6,491 nucleotides of DNA from Methanosarcinales archaeon (GTDB lineage Archaea > Halobacteriota > Syntropharchaeia > Alkanophagales > Methanospirareceae). Below are positions 1 through 6,034 of this stretch, piece by piece. The notes under the pieces are model-generated. The model was not told the origin of the DNA, made no database searches, and saw nothing but the letters and a program-made list of their open reading frames with translations. The position numbers and the translations under genes were made by a program. Within the stretch, counting starts at the first letter, position 1. Each line of letters opens with the position of its first letter. The stretch spans positions 1 through 6,491 of the forward strand of contig DAOUYX010000095.1 in NCBI GenBank assembly GCA_030665925.1, read 5' to 3'.

Positions 1-321
1 AGAAAGCATTGCTTAGTTATCCACATTGACCCGAAATTTTTATTATCTATCAACAAGATTTGCCGGTATTGCCCCAACTGTGATTTGATCATTGTCAAAC
101 AGGCGGAGTTAGAAGGTCTCCTTGCTGCCATCTGTGAACAATACGCACCAGATATTATAGGTAATGAGTATTTTGTTTTTGGCACAATGGACAGAAAAGA
201 TTGGAAAGAAGCACAGGCAGGAAAGATAAGCCAGCAAGAGGGTATAAAACGCGCATATCCTTTCAAGGAGGTTTTGAAGTTTGAGGTACGTCCGGGAGGG
301 TGGTATCCTGGAAACCGGTAA
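1..321 (+). CDS. Hypothetical protein, C-terminal fragment with CxxCxxC motif (5'-truncated)
   Basis: An open frame runs from the first base of the window to a TAA at 319-321, giving 106 residues. A TTG at 85 could be read as a start, but the frame is open upstream and the upstream peptide (RKHCLVIHIDPKFLLSINK, then CRYCPNC) looks like real protein, so I treat this as the end of a gene that begins outside the window. The C-x2-C-x2-C motif at about residues 21-27 suggests a metal site or zinc-ribbon half. It is followed by a compact mixed alpha/beta-looking region with a conserved-looking GNEYFVFGTMDR stretch and an aromatic, glycine-rich end (RPGGWYPGNR). I do not recognise a characterised family. 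It converges with the herA-like gene across 101 bp. Function is unknown. Confidence 0.6.
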   Translation, partial: RKHCLVIHIDPKFLLSINKICRYCPNCDLIIVKQAELEGLLAAICEQYAPDIIGNEYFVFGTMDRKDWKEAQAGKISQQEGIKRAYPFKEVLKFEVRPGGWYPGNR

Positions 322-422
322 AATCTTAGTCGTGTTTCTATAAAGATCGGTTAAAATAACTGCGGGGAAACACTTCCACTCTTTTAAGCGCCTTTGTACT
401 CTGTCAACCCTTTTGTCCACAT
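322..422. other. Intergenic spacer between convergent genes
   Basis: This 101-bp gap lies between the stop of the 5' partial gene and the stop of the herA-like gene. It contains a short dyad, GTTA-aaa-TAAC (349-359), but no stem followed by a convincing T-tract on either strand. No RNA gene or open frame of note is seen. Transcripts from both sides must end in or beyond it, but no terminator can be assigned. Confidence 0.5.
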
Positions 423-1910
423 TCAGTCACCCAGCAACCGTGAAAGCATACTTTTCCTCTCCTCTTTCTCCTCTGCAGTCCATTCGGCAGTTTTCGACAC
501 CACCTCTTTTTTCTCTACTCCCCTCGTTTCCGCAGCTCTACCGCCATGTTCACTTCTTCGCACTCGCACGTCAACCATTATAGGCATCTCTATGCTCGGG
601 CTCGATAGTAACGCAACACCCTGAGGTATTCTTTTGATCTCCTCCTCCATCTCGCTGCTCATGAACTCCAGACCTCTGCTCAACGCCTTGATGTCATTGG
701 GATTCGTCACTTTCAGGATTATCTGCGTATTACACTGCGAGATAACGTTTTTATCCACACGCGCGGGTCTTTGCGAGATGACCAGCAGCCCCAGCCCGAA
801 CTTCCTGCCCTCCGAAGCGATGGTCCGCAGAATATTGGAGCTGACCGCCTGTCCAAACCCCCGTTCGGGACAGAAGTTGTGCGCCTCTTCGATGACAAGC
901 AGAAACGGAGGAATCTTCCCCATCTTCCGGCCTTCAAATACCTCTTTGCAGAGCCGGTAAACAATCAACTGCTGCAATTTCGGATCGGCACCTTTCATAT
1001 CTATTATGGACACCTTGCCCACTTTGACGAGCTCTTCTATACGTGTCGGGCTGTCAGATAGTATGCCCGTCTCCCGGATTCGTTCGAGGAAGTGAATAAT
1101 CCGCCATTTAGTAGTGCTTTTGCTCTCTGCAACCTCTTTTATGATGTCGTCAACGGTATAGAACTCCTTTTGCGTTTTGATTTCGTTTATACACTGGTAT
1201 AAAACGCCCAATTGCGCATCAGACAGAGTAAAGAAATCGTATAATTCGTTTACGCTCAAATTTATGCCATCTATGCGGAACAACTTGTCGGCATCGGGAT
1301 TAATGGAGAAATTGGACGGTGTGTAAACCACAACTTGCGAGGCGTACCCTTTTGGAGTGATGCCGAATTTCTCCATCTGTCTCCGCTCTTCTTCACTCCG
1401 GTTCTCGTACTTCAACGAGAGATACTCGCCGTGCGGGTCGATGATGAGTAACGGCACGTTCTTGTCGAGCAACTCCTCTATGAGCACGCCCGCAGTGTAC
1501 GATTTCCCACTGCCCGTCTTCGCTAATATGCTGCAGTGCTTCTGGATGAGTTCATCTTTCCGCAGATACACCGGAATGTTGCGTCCATCCAGCATACCCA
1601 GGTGTATCCCACCGGATTTGAGCCCCAGTGTGTCCATGACGAACGCCTGATCTGCTTTGAACACCTTCTCATCGCGTACGAGTGTGCTTTTCGGCTGCAT
1701 TAAAAACCCGCGTTCGTCTTTATAGCCAATAATCTCTACGGTAGCTGTTTTCTTCTCTGCATCCACTATAGATGTAACCCTTCCCAGTATCCAGCCATCT
1801 AACTCGTTCCATACCTTTACATACTCGTTTCTTCTTACCGCTCCCGCAACGGTAAAATCGAACTCGTGCAGCCCAACGTCACCCGCAATTGTGCCTACTA
1901 ACTTATACAT
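423..1910 (-). CDS. herA: HerA-family hexameric DNA translocase/helicase ATPase
   Basis: This 495-residue protein matches archaeal HerA, a FtsK-like hexameric DNA translocase that normally works with the nuclease NurA and the Mre11-Rad50 complex in DNA end resection. The N-terminal ~100 residues are beta-rich (GTIAGDVGLHEFDFTV...YVKVWNELDGWILGRV) and fit the HAS-barrel. The RecA-like core shows Walker A AKTGSGKS at 130-137, IIDPHGEY at 156-163, a Walker B strand with acidic residues FLLVIEEAHN at 336-345, SEGRKFG at 366-372 with a candidate arginine finger, and the sensor-like VISQRP at 377-382. Residues ~452-495 are a charged, low-complexity tail. The ATG at 1910 gives a normal N-terminus. 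An AAGGAG-like stretch lies about 16 bases upstream, too far for ideal spacing, while a TATA-like box suggests a short-leader transcript. No nurA, mre11 or rad50 is in the window. The family assignment is firm; a paralogous role is possible. Confidence 0.9.
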   Translation of the reverse strand: MYKLVGTIAGDVGLHEFDFTVAGAVRRNEYVKVWNELDGWILGRVTSIVDAEKKTATVEIIGYKDERGFLMQPKSTLVRDEKVFKADQAFVMDTLGLKSGGIHLGMLDGRNIPVYLRKDELIQKHCSILAKTGSGKSYTAGVLIEELLDKNVPLLIIDPHGEYLSLKYENRSEEERRQMEKFGITPKGYASQVVVYTPSNFSINPDADKLFRIDGINLSVNELYDFFTLSDAQLGVLYQCINEIKTQKEFYTVDDIIKEVAESKSTTKWRIIHFLERIRETGILSDSPTRIEELVKVGKVSIIDMKGADPKLQQLIVYRLCKEVFEGRKMGKIPPFLLVIEEAHNFCPERGFGQAVSSNILRTIASEGRKFGLGLLVISQRPARVDKNVISQCNTQIILKVTNPNDIKALSRGLEFMSSEMEEEIKRIPQGVALLSSPSIEMPIMVDVRVRRSEHGGRAAETRGVEKKEVVSKTAEWTAEEKEERKSMLSRLLGD

Positions 1911-1940
1911 TTTACGTCGGATACCACTCCTTCCAATTAC

Positions 1941-1948
1941 TATATGAA
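1941..1948 (-). promoter_or_regulatory. Putative TATA box for herA
   Basis: The minus strand reads TTCATATA, close to the archaeal TTTATATA consensus. Its centre is about 34 bases before the herA ATG, so a start site about 26 bases downstream would give a leader of only about 8 nt. This fits the poorly spaced Shine-Dalgarno sequence. It is inferred from position and composition only. Confidence 0.4.
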
Positions 1949-1950
1949 GG

Positions 1951-1978
1951 TACTTATCGGTAAGTAGCTGCTACTTAC
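1951..1978. repeat. Two overlapping inverted repeats upstream of herA
   Basis: TACTTA (1951-1956) is the exact reverse complement of TAAGTA (1961-1966), with a 4-base centre. The same middle arm, extended to GTAAGTAG (1960-1967), is the exact reverse complement of CTACTTAC (1971-1978), with a 3-base centre. The middle arm can therefore pair with either neighbour but not both. The cluster sits in the rps8e-herA spacer, directly upstream of the putative herA TATA box. It could be an operator or a switchable RNA structure following rps8e. No T-tract follows on the minus strand, so an intrinsic terminator is less likely. Confidence 0.6.
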
Positions 1979-1993
1979 GCTAAACTATACCCA

Positions 1994-2368
1994 TCAAATT
2001 AATACCGCATTCACGATCCCCTCTTGACCCGGTCTGCTGGTCACCACCGCATCGCCAATCTCAGTCTCTATTATTGCGCCTTTTGTCGTGATGTTCCGGC
2101 GTGCGTAGAACGGATTTGCCGGATTGTCTTTCACGGTTATTATTTTAGCCGTTTTTGTGGTTCCACTTCTCGGATCTGCGACATTTGCAAATTCGCACCT
2201 GAGCAACCGCATTTTCACGTTGCCACCTCGCGTTCTGATCTTTCTTCTTCGTGTCTCTCCGATAGTAGTGTCTGCGGCGGGTCTACCCGCCTCGTGTTCC
2301 CTCTTCCTCCGGTTAAGGTGAAGCCTTCCCCCGGTGTACTTTCTCCTTGATTTACCTTGCCATCTCAT
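1994..2368 (-). CDS. rps8e: Small ribosomal subunit protein S8e
   Basis: This is a complete 124-residue protein, typical of archaeal S8e, which is part of the 30S subunit and shared with eukaryotes but not bacteria. The family signature at the N-terminus is clear (RWQGKSRRKYTGGRL), followed by a basic segment, TTIGETRRRKIRTRGGN, and the conserved C-terminal part NPANPFYARRNITTKGA and VTSRPGQEGIVNAVLI. The ATG at 2368 lies 3 bases after the stop of the upstream zinc-ribbon gene, so the two are almost certainly co-transcribed and probably translationally coupled. Only a weak GGGT-type Shine-Dalgarno sequence is visible inside the upstream gene. The stop is TGA at 1994-1996. Confidence 0.96.
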   Translation of the reverse strand: MRWQGKSRRKYTGGRLHLNRRKREHEAGRPAADTTIGETRRRKIRTRGGNVKMRLLRCEFANVADPRSGTTKTAKIITVKDNPANPFYARRNITTKGAIIETEIGDAVVTSRPGQEGIVNAVLI

Positions 2369-2371
2369 TTT

Positions 2372-2533
2372 TTACGGACCCACAAACCCACATTCATCAC
2401 ACTTGTATAAATTACTTTGCTTTCTGCATTTCGCGCATCTACCTATCTCGCTCTCTCCGCAGCTCGGGCACGGAAATACGGTGAATCCCTTCTCCAACAG
2501 CTTTACTCCGCAGGACGTGCAATACTCTGTCAT
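2372..2533 (-). CDS. Small double zinc-ribbon protein (HVO_2753-like, putative RNA-binding)
   Basis: This 53-residue protein starts at ATG 2533 and stops at TAA 2372-2374. It carries four CxxC knuckles: CTSC (5-8), CPSC (22-25), CAKC (33-36) and CDEC (45-48), with the typical ending CGFVGP. This is the layout of the short archaeal zinc-ribbon proteins annotated as RNA-binding (DUF1610/HVO_2753 type), which are predicted to bind two zinc ions. A strong Shine-Dalgarno GAGGAG at 2540-2545 sits 6 bases before the ATG, and in-frame stops lie just upstream, so the start is well fixed. It is 3 bases from rps8e downstream, and the tsaC frame overlaps it by 95 bases upstream. In many archaea this gene is linked to elongation factor 1-beta; here it sits with S8e. 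The identification rests on motif and context, and the biochemical role is not established. Confidence 0.93.
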   Translation of the reverse strand: MTEYCTSCGVKLLEKGFTVFPCPSCGESEIGRCAKCRKQSNLYKCDECGFVGP

Positions 2534-3131
2534 AACATGCTCCTCTTCTTTTTATTTCTATTTCTATTTTTCTTACGATGTCTGCCTTTTCTTCGTTCGC
2601 CGTCACGCTTGTCATAGCCACCACGGTGGACGGCATACTATACTTACATCTCCCTCCATTAATAATAAAATCTGCATCTATTTCTACTTCTTCTACACGA
2701 GCCGGTGGATTCTGTCCGGATATATTCGCGCTTGTCGAGGTTATCGGTCCCGTTTCTTCTATTATGCTCACTGCTATTTTGTTATCCGGGAATCGCACAC
2801 CAATGACATCGGATCCAGCAGTTAAGACATCAGGCACAATATCTCTCTTTTTCAATAATACCGTGACTGGTCCGGGTAGCAGCTCGGTCAGAATAGCTAA
2901 CAAGTCTGGATCTATATATGCAACGGTCTGCAACATCTCGAATGAGGAAACAGCGAGAGAGAGGGGTTGTGACAGGCCTCTTTGTTTTAGCTCGTATACC
3001 TTACGCACTGCTTCTTCCGAGAACGCATCGGCACCTAATCCGTACACCGTTTCCGTGGGATAAACTACCGTGCCCCCACTTTTTATTACGTTTATCGCAG
3101 TCCTTATTTTGTCTTCTATTTCGCTTTGCAT
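2439..3131 (-). CDS. Threonylcarbamoyl-AMP synthase (TsaC/Sua5, YrdC domain)
   Basis: This enzyme makes threonylcarbamoyl-AMP from threonine, bicarbonate and ATP, for the t6A37 modification of ANN-decoding tRNAs by the KEOPS complex. Counting from the TTG at 3149, the YrdC motifs are YPTETVYGLGAD (30-41), KQRGLSQPLSL (55-65), LPGPVTVLL (91-99), VRFP (118-121), ITSTSANISG (136-145) and the STVV strand (174-177). There is no C-terminal Sua5 domain, so it is the YrdC-only form. I prefer the ATG at 3131 (MQSEIEDK); a TTG at 3149 has an AGGAG only 3 bases upstream and would add six residues. The normal family end should fall near IVRK (191-194). The frame instead continues about 40 residues, past an A-rich repeat and into the zinc-ribbon gene, with a basic tail unlike the family. 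This tail may reflect a frameshift or sequencing error. Confidence 0.88.
   Translation of the reverse strand: MQSEIEDKIRTAINVIKSGGTVVYPTETVYGLGADAFSEEAVRKVYELKQRGLSQPLSLAVSSFEMLQTVAYIDPDLLAILTELLPGPVTVLLKKRDIVPDVLTAGSDVIGVRFPDNKIAVSIIEETGPITSTSANISGQNPPARVEEVEIDADFIINGGRCKYSMPSTVVAMTSVTANEEKADIVRKIEIEIKRRGACYDRVLHVLRSKAVGEGIHRISVPELRRERDR
2540..2545 (-). promoter_or_regulatory. Strong Shine-Dalgarno for the zinc-ribbon gene
   Basis: GAGGAG on the minus strand lies 6 bases before the ATG at 2533. It is the best ribosome-binding site in the window and supports independent initiation of this small gene inside the tsaC reading frame. Confidence 0.75.
2549..2571 (-). repeat. A-rich hexamer repeat at the end of the tsaC homology
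   Basis: The minus strand holds an A5 run, two and a half copies of an ATAGAA-type hexamer, and a second A5 run. It lies exactly where TsaC homology ends. Both alternative frames stop near here: one at TAG within the repeat, the other at a TGA (2530-2532) that would overlap the next ATG as ATGA. Slippage in either A run would change the tsaC terminus. Confidence 0.65.
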
Positions 3132-3147
3132 CTTGTATATGAAGTTC

Positions 3148-3165
3148 AACTTCTCCTGAGAAGTT
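3148..3165. promoter_or_regulatory. Inverted repeat at the tsaC start region
   Basis: AACTTCTC (3148-3155) and GAGAAGTT (3158-3165) are perfect reverse complements around a 2-base centre. As RNA this forms a 7-bp stem with a four-base loop, and the stem contains most of the AGGAG-containing stretch before the possible TTG start. It also covers the expected transcription start of the tsaC promoter, so it could act as DNA operator or as RNA structure. Its function is inferred. Confidence 0.5.
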
Positions 3166-3174
3166 CGCTCCCCG

Positions 3175-3183
3175 TATATTTTT
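3175..3183 (-). promoter_or_regulatory. Putative TATA box for the tsaC/zinc-ribbon/rps8e cassette
   Basis: The minus strand reads AAAAATATA just after the phosphoglucose isomerase stop. Its centre is about 47 bases from the tsaC ATG and about 29 from the alternative TTG, so a start site near 3152 is expected. This suggests the translation cassette has its own promoter even if the isomerase transcript reads through. Confidence 0.35.
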
Positions 3184-3188
3184 GAACT

Positions 3189-3926
3189 TTAAGTAAACCA
3201 CCCATCAGGATTTATAAGGAAATCCAGCTTTTCGGGCTCTCTCAGTAGTTCATACATCTCTAAGCATTTGCCGAGTTCTAATTCCTTTAGCCATGTATCA
3301 GAAGCCTTTAAGAATCTAATATCCGGCACCGTTTCGTAACGTTCGTCCTTTATAAACGCGCCAGTTGCCAGTTCAAAATAAGCCGCACCGCCTCGCCTCT
3401 TCATCGGCTCGTAGATCGAGGAGAACGTTCTTGCAACCCAGTTAGCCATCTTTAACGTCGCTTTTGAAGGGTTAATCGTAACATGCCCGTAATTAGGCGG
3501 GATTATAACCGTATCCCCCTTTTTCGCTTTTACCACTACGACTTCGGTTATCTTTTCAATGCCTCCTTCCTCTTCCCGTTTTTGCAAGAGATAATGCGCT
3601 TCGCCTTCTAATACTTCGTACATCTCCGGATAGGTTAGTTTTGAACCCGTGAGATAAGGATGATAATGACCCGCGGTTTTAACAAATTCCGAGCCGAGAA
3701 TGTTCGGAGGGATAATCGTGATGTCGTATCTCAGTCCTCGTTCCTTTATCTTATTCGCATCCTCTTCGTCCTTCGAGACATCTCTGAACATATAATACAG
3801 CTCCATATCCATGTTCGCACTTGCTAAAAAACGCTTATCAAAAACGACTTCCTTCATCTCCTCTAACGTCCTTACCACCGGGGAAAACGTTCTTTTTCCG
3901 AACTTTAGTTCAGTCCATGTCTCCAT
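3189..3926 (-). CDS. pgi: Cupin-type (archaeal) glucose-6-phosphate isomerase
   Basis: This enzyme interconverts glucose 6-phosphate and fructose 6-phosphate and belongs to the archaeal metal-dependent cupin family, not the classical PGI family. From ATG 3926 the protein has 245 residues. The cupin metal site is intact: GHYHP gives His87 and His89, PEMYEVLEG gives Glu101, and PPNYGHVTIN gives His148. These match the His/His/Glu/His ligands of the Pyrococcus enzyme by motif alignment, with about five extra residues between the second His and the Glu. A longer open frame to 4004 would add 26 residues, but these (Arg/Lys/Phe-rich) look like untranslated leader and overlap the divergent gene's start, so I chose the internal ATG. 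A weak GAAGGG lies 6 bases upstream. It probably serves gluconeogenic or glycolytic flux. The remaining C-terminal ~75 residues are helical and typical of longer family members. Confidence 0.9.
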   Translation of the reverse strand: METWTELKFGKRTFSPVVRTLEEMKEVVFDKRFLASANMDMELYYMFRDVSKDEEDANKIKERGLRYDITIIPPNILGSEFVKTAGHYHPYLTGSKLTYPEMYEVLEGEAHYLLQKREEEGGIEKITEVVVVKAKKGDTVIIPPNYGHVTINPSKATLKMANWVARTFSSIYEPMKRRGGAAYFELATGAFIKDERYETVPDIRFLKASDTWLKELELGKCLEMYELLREPEKLDFLINPDGWFT

Positions 3927-3995
3927 TTCAAACCCTTCTCTTTTATAAAAAAAGCGTCTTCGGAAAAGAAAACCTTTTTGCTTCGCAAACCTCTT
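3927..3995. promoter_or_regulatory. Divergent promoter region with palindromic TATA element
   Basis: This 69-bp spacer separates the divergent pgi and membrane-protein genes. It contains TTTTATAAAA (3941-3950), a perfect palindrome that can be read as a TATA box in both directions. For the plus-strand gene it would place the start near 3971, about 25 bases before the ATG. For pgi it would place the start near 3919, slightly inside the chosen gene start, so the spacing is poor and pgi may use another element or begin elsewhere. Confidence 0.45.
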
Positions 3996-6029
3996 ATGAA
4001 ACAAAACATGATAGGATGGATTTTAAAACACAGGACACTTAAAGCATTGCCTGTTCTTCTGTTGCTCCTGGCATCTCTATTCTCACCACTTGCATCTCTC
4101 GTTTCAGCGCTGCTTTTTACTCTTTTCATCCCGGGCTACATAATAGTAGAGCATTACTTCAAACACCTGAATATTCAAGAGAAGCTGCTATTATACCTGC
4201 TTCTCAGTGTGCTGGTCTCTACACACCTTATTTACTTCCTCTCGCTTGCTTTTGGCTATTCCCGGCATACGATTCTAATTGCTTTTTTCGTTTTGCTTGC
4301 ATTTCTTCTCCTTTTTCTCCTGTGCAATACTAAAACAGAAACCCGGAGAAGTAATTTACATTTGCACTCGCTGAAAGGAGTATTGTTAAGTTCTGGAATT
4401 GCGCTCTTCGCTTATCTCGTGCTCAGCAAAAGTGTCTGGGTCTGGCATCGAGGTTACATCGTTTTGACCGGCTCTAATTGGCAAGACACACCAATGCACT
4501 ACGGAATAATCGAAAGCATAAATAATGGAAACTTTCCACCCCAAATGCCTTATTACGCCGGTGCTAACCTGTCTTACCATTACTTCGTGGATTTTCACAC
4601 TGCGATTTTAGAGAAAGCTTTTGGTGCGTTCTTACCTTGCTTAATTGTTTATACAAATGTGATTTTCGTGTTCCTCTTTGCACTCTCGCTTTACGTTCTC
4701 GCGTCGTATCTGAAGAACGAAAGAGCAGGTGCCTTTGCCACAGTACTTGGAACGCTTGGTGCGGGTTTTTCATATTTGCTCTTCTTCTCAGCACTCCTTA
4801 ACGGGCAGTTTGAGCCCACTACGAATTACTTTTTCGAATACGGAAAGTTCTTCGCGATACCGCCGATTTTCGATAACCTGTTGCAGCAGCGCCCTCAGCT
4901 CATGGGGCTTCCCACGCTCACCACTTCGGCTTATTTCTTCTATAAAGGCTCACGTGCATGTTCTCGCTCGTGCTCGCACGGCGGCAATCTTGACCCCACA
5001 CAAGGAAGACGTGAAATAGCCTTGGCAGGCTTGTTAGCGGGTCTTTTGTTCCCTTTTCATATACTCGCTTGCTTCTCAGCACTCCTCATATTCTTATTGA
5101 ATTTCTTAAAGAATCGCTTAAGCACTCGTTTAGAAGGCAACCGCAATTATGAACTTTATTTCCTCCTTCTCTTCCTCCCTCTCATATCGCCTTACTTAAT
5201 CCAAATGTTCGCATTCGCAGGTTCGGACATTGGTCTTAGAGTACTAAAACCCGCGTGGGCTTTTTATTTCGTGAAAGGCGAACCATTGATATTTTACCTT
5301 GCAAATTTAGGCTTACCCTTTCTACTCGCTCTCGCCAGCGTGCTCAAGAAATCCCTGCGGCAACATGGTTTCTTTGTCTATTCTTGGATGTTCTCGATGC
5401 TTGCACTTCCGCACTTCATCTCGTTCACGCCAAATGTTTGGGATATGTATAAGTTCTTCCATTACGCCTGGATAGCCGTTGCAGTTGCTGCTGGGGCTTT
5501 ACTTGCAGATTTCGCGACTATGCGCAGAAGTTCAAAGTTTCATAAGGTTCTGGTTTCGTTTATAATTACGCTGCTACTTGTGTTTTCTATTTTCGCTTCC
5601 GTTTTAGTGGCAACTTGGAACGTATCCACGAACTATCCCTGTGCTGATGTTGGAGAATATGAGACTGGAGTATGGGTACGAGAAAACACACCTGAGAGAG
5701 CTGTGTTCTTGACATGGTCTTCTATTCATGCCCCGGTGAGCATGATAGGAGGAAGATTAAGGGTGCTTGGATATGTAAATTGGGCTTACGGGCATGGACT
5801 TGACATTTGGGAACGTGAGGAAGATGTGGAACGTGCTTACAGAGGTAATAGTTCAGATACTGTGGAGGTTATGCGGAAATACGGGTGTGAGTACGTGTAT
5901 GTAGGGAAAGAAGAACTGCGGAACGCTCCAGAGTGTCTAAAGAAGTTTGAAGATTGCGAGCAGCTTGAGAAGGTTTACGAAGATCCTTCTGGAAGGAATC
6001 ATATTTTTAAAATCAAAAATGCTGTTTGA
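3996..6029 (+). CDS. Polytopic membrane protein, GT-C glycosyltransferase-like (uncharacterised)
   Basis: This 677-residue protein has roughly 12-13 hydrophobic segments (about 17-51, 63-87, 91-110, 127-143, 210-240, 245-268, 341-371, 386-408, 430-450, 459-478, 487-507, 516-540) and a soluble C-terminal domain (541-677). The first large loop has NWQDTPMHYGII (161-172), GNFPPQMPYYAG (178-189) and LSYHYFVDFHTAIL (192-205). This layout, with an acidic Asp164 after early membrane helices, resembles GT-C enzymes that take sugars from polyprenyl-phosphate donors. The motif VWDMYKFFHYAW (481-492) and the C-terminal pattern VWVRENTPERAVFLTW, GRLRVLGYVNWAYGHGLD and YGCEYVYVGKEE recur in uncharacterised archaeal and bacterial proteins of this type. 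The likely role is cell-surface glycan or glycolipid assembly, but donor and acceptor are unknown. The ATG at 3996 is chosen over a TTG at 3978; no Shine-Dalgarno is visible. A Cys/Ser-rich loop (320-339) looks inserted. Confidence 0.75.
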   Translation: MKQNMIGWILKHRTLKALPVLLLLLASLFSPLASLVSALLFTLFIPGYIIVEHYFKHLNIQEKLLLYLLLSVLVSTHLIYFLSLAFGYSRHTILIAFFVLLAFLLLFLLCNTKTETRRSNLHLHSLKGVLLSSGIALFAYLVLSKSVWVWHRGYIVLTGSNWQDTPMHYGIIESINNGNFPPQMPYYAGANLSYHYFVDFHTAILEKAFGAFLPCLIVYTNVIFVFLFALSLYVLASYLKNERAGAFATVLGTLGAGFSYLLFFSALLNGQFEPTTNYFFEYGKFFAIPPIFDNLLQQRPQLMGLPTLTTSAYFFYKGSRACSRSCSHGGNLDPTQGRREIALAGLLAGLLFPFHILACFSALLIFLLNFLKNRLSTRLEGNRNYELYFLLLFLPLISPYLIQMFAFAGSDIGLRVLKPAWAFYFVKGEPLIFYLANLGLPFLLALASVLKKSLRQHGFFVYSWMFSMLALPHFISFTPNVWDMYKFFHYAWIAVAVAAGALLADFATMRRSSKFHKVLVSFIITLLLVFSIFASVLVATWNVSTNYPCADVGEYETGVWVRENTPERAVFLTWSSIHAPVSMIGGRLRVLGYVNWAYGHGLDIWEREEDVERAYRGNSSDTVEVMRKYGCEYVYVGKEELRNAPECLKKFEDCEQLEKVYEDPSGRNHIFKIKNAV

Positions 6030-6034
6030 GTGAT

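Noticed and set aside
85..321. TTG at 85 as the true start of the first gene
   Set aside because: The frame is open to position 1 and the upstream residues include the first cysteines of the CxxCxxC motif, so this is an internal codon.
349..359. GTTA-aaa-TAAC dyad as a terminator for the convergent genes
   Set aside because: The stem is only 4 bp and no clear T-tract follows on either strand.
394..1061. Several plus-strand frames opposite the herA gene
   Set aside because: They are antisense to conserved HerA coding sequence, have no recognisable motifs and no ribosome-binding sites.
2549..2571. Hexamer repeat as the start of a CRISPR or satellite array
   Set aside because: There are only about two and a half short copies with no spacers; it is a simple A-rich tract at a gene junction.
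2334..2825. Plus-strand open frame of 163 residues
   Set aside because: It lies antisense to tsaC, the zinc-ribbon gene and the start of rps8e, all well supported. Its composition (Ser/Phe/Tyr/His-rich) is typical of an antisense shadow.
3927..4004. N-terminal extension of the phosphoglucose isomerase
   Set aside because: The added Arg/Lys/Phe-rich residues are not family-like, contain the TATA element, and overlap the start of the divergent gene.
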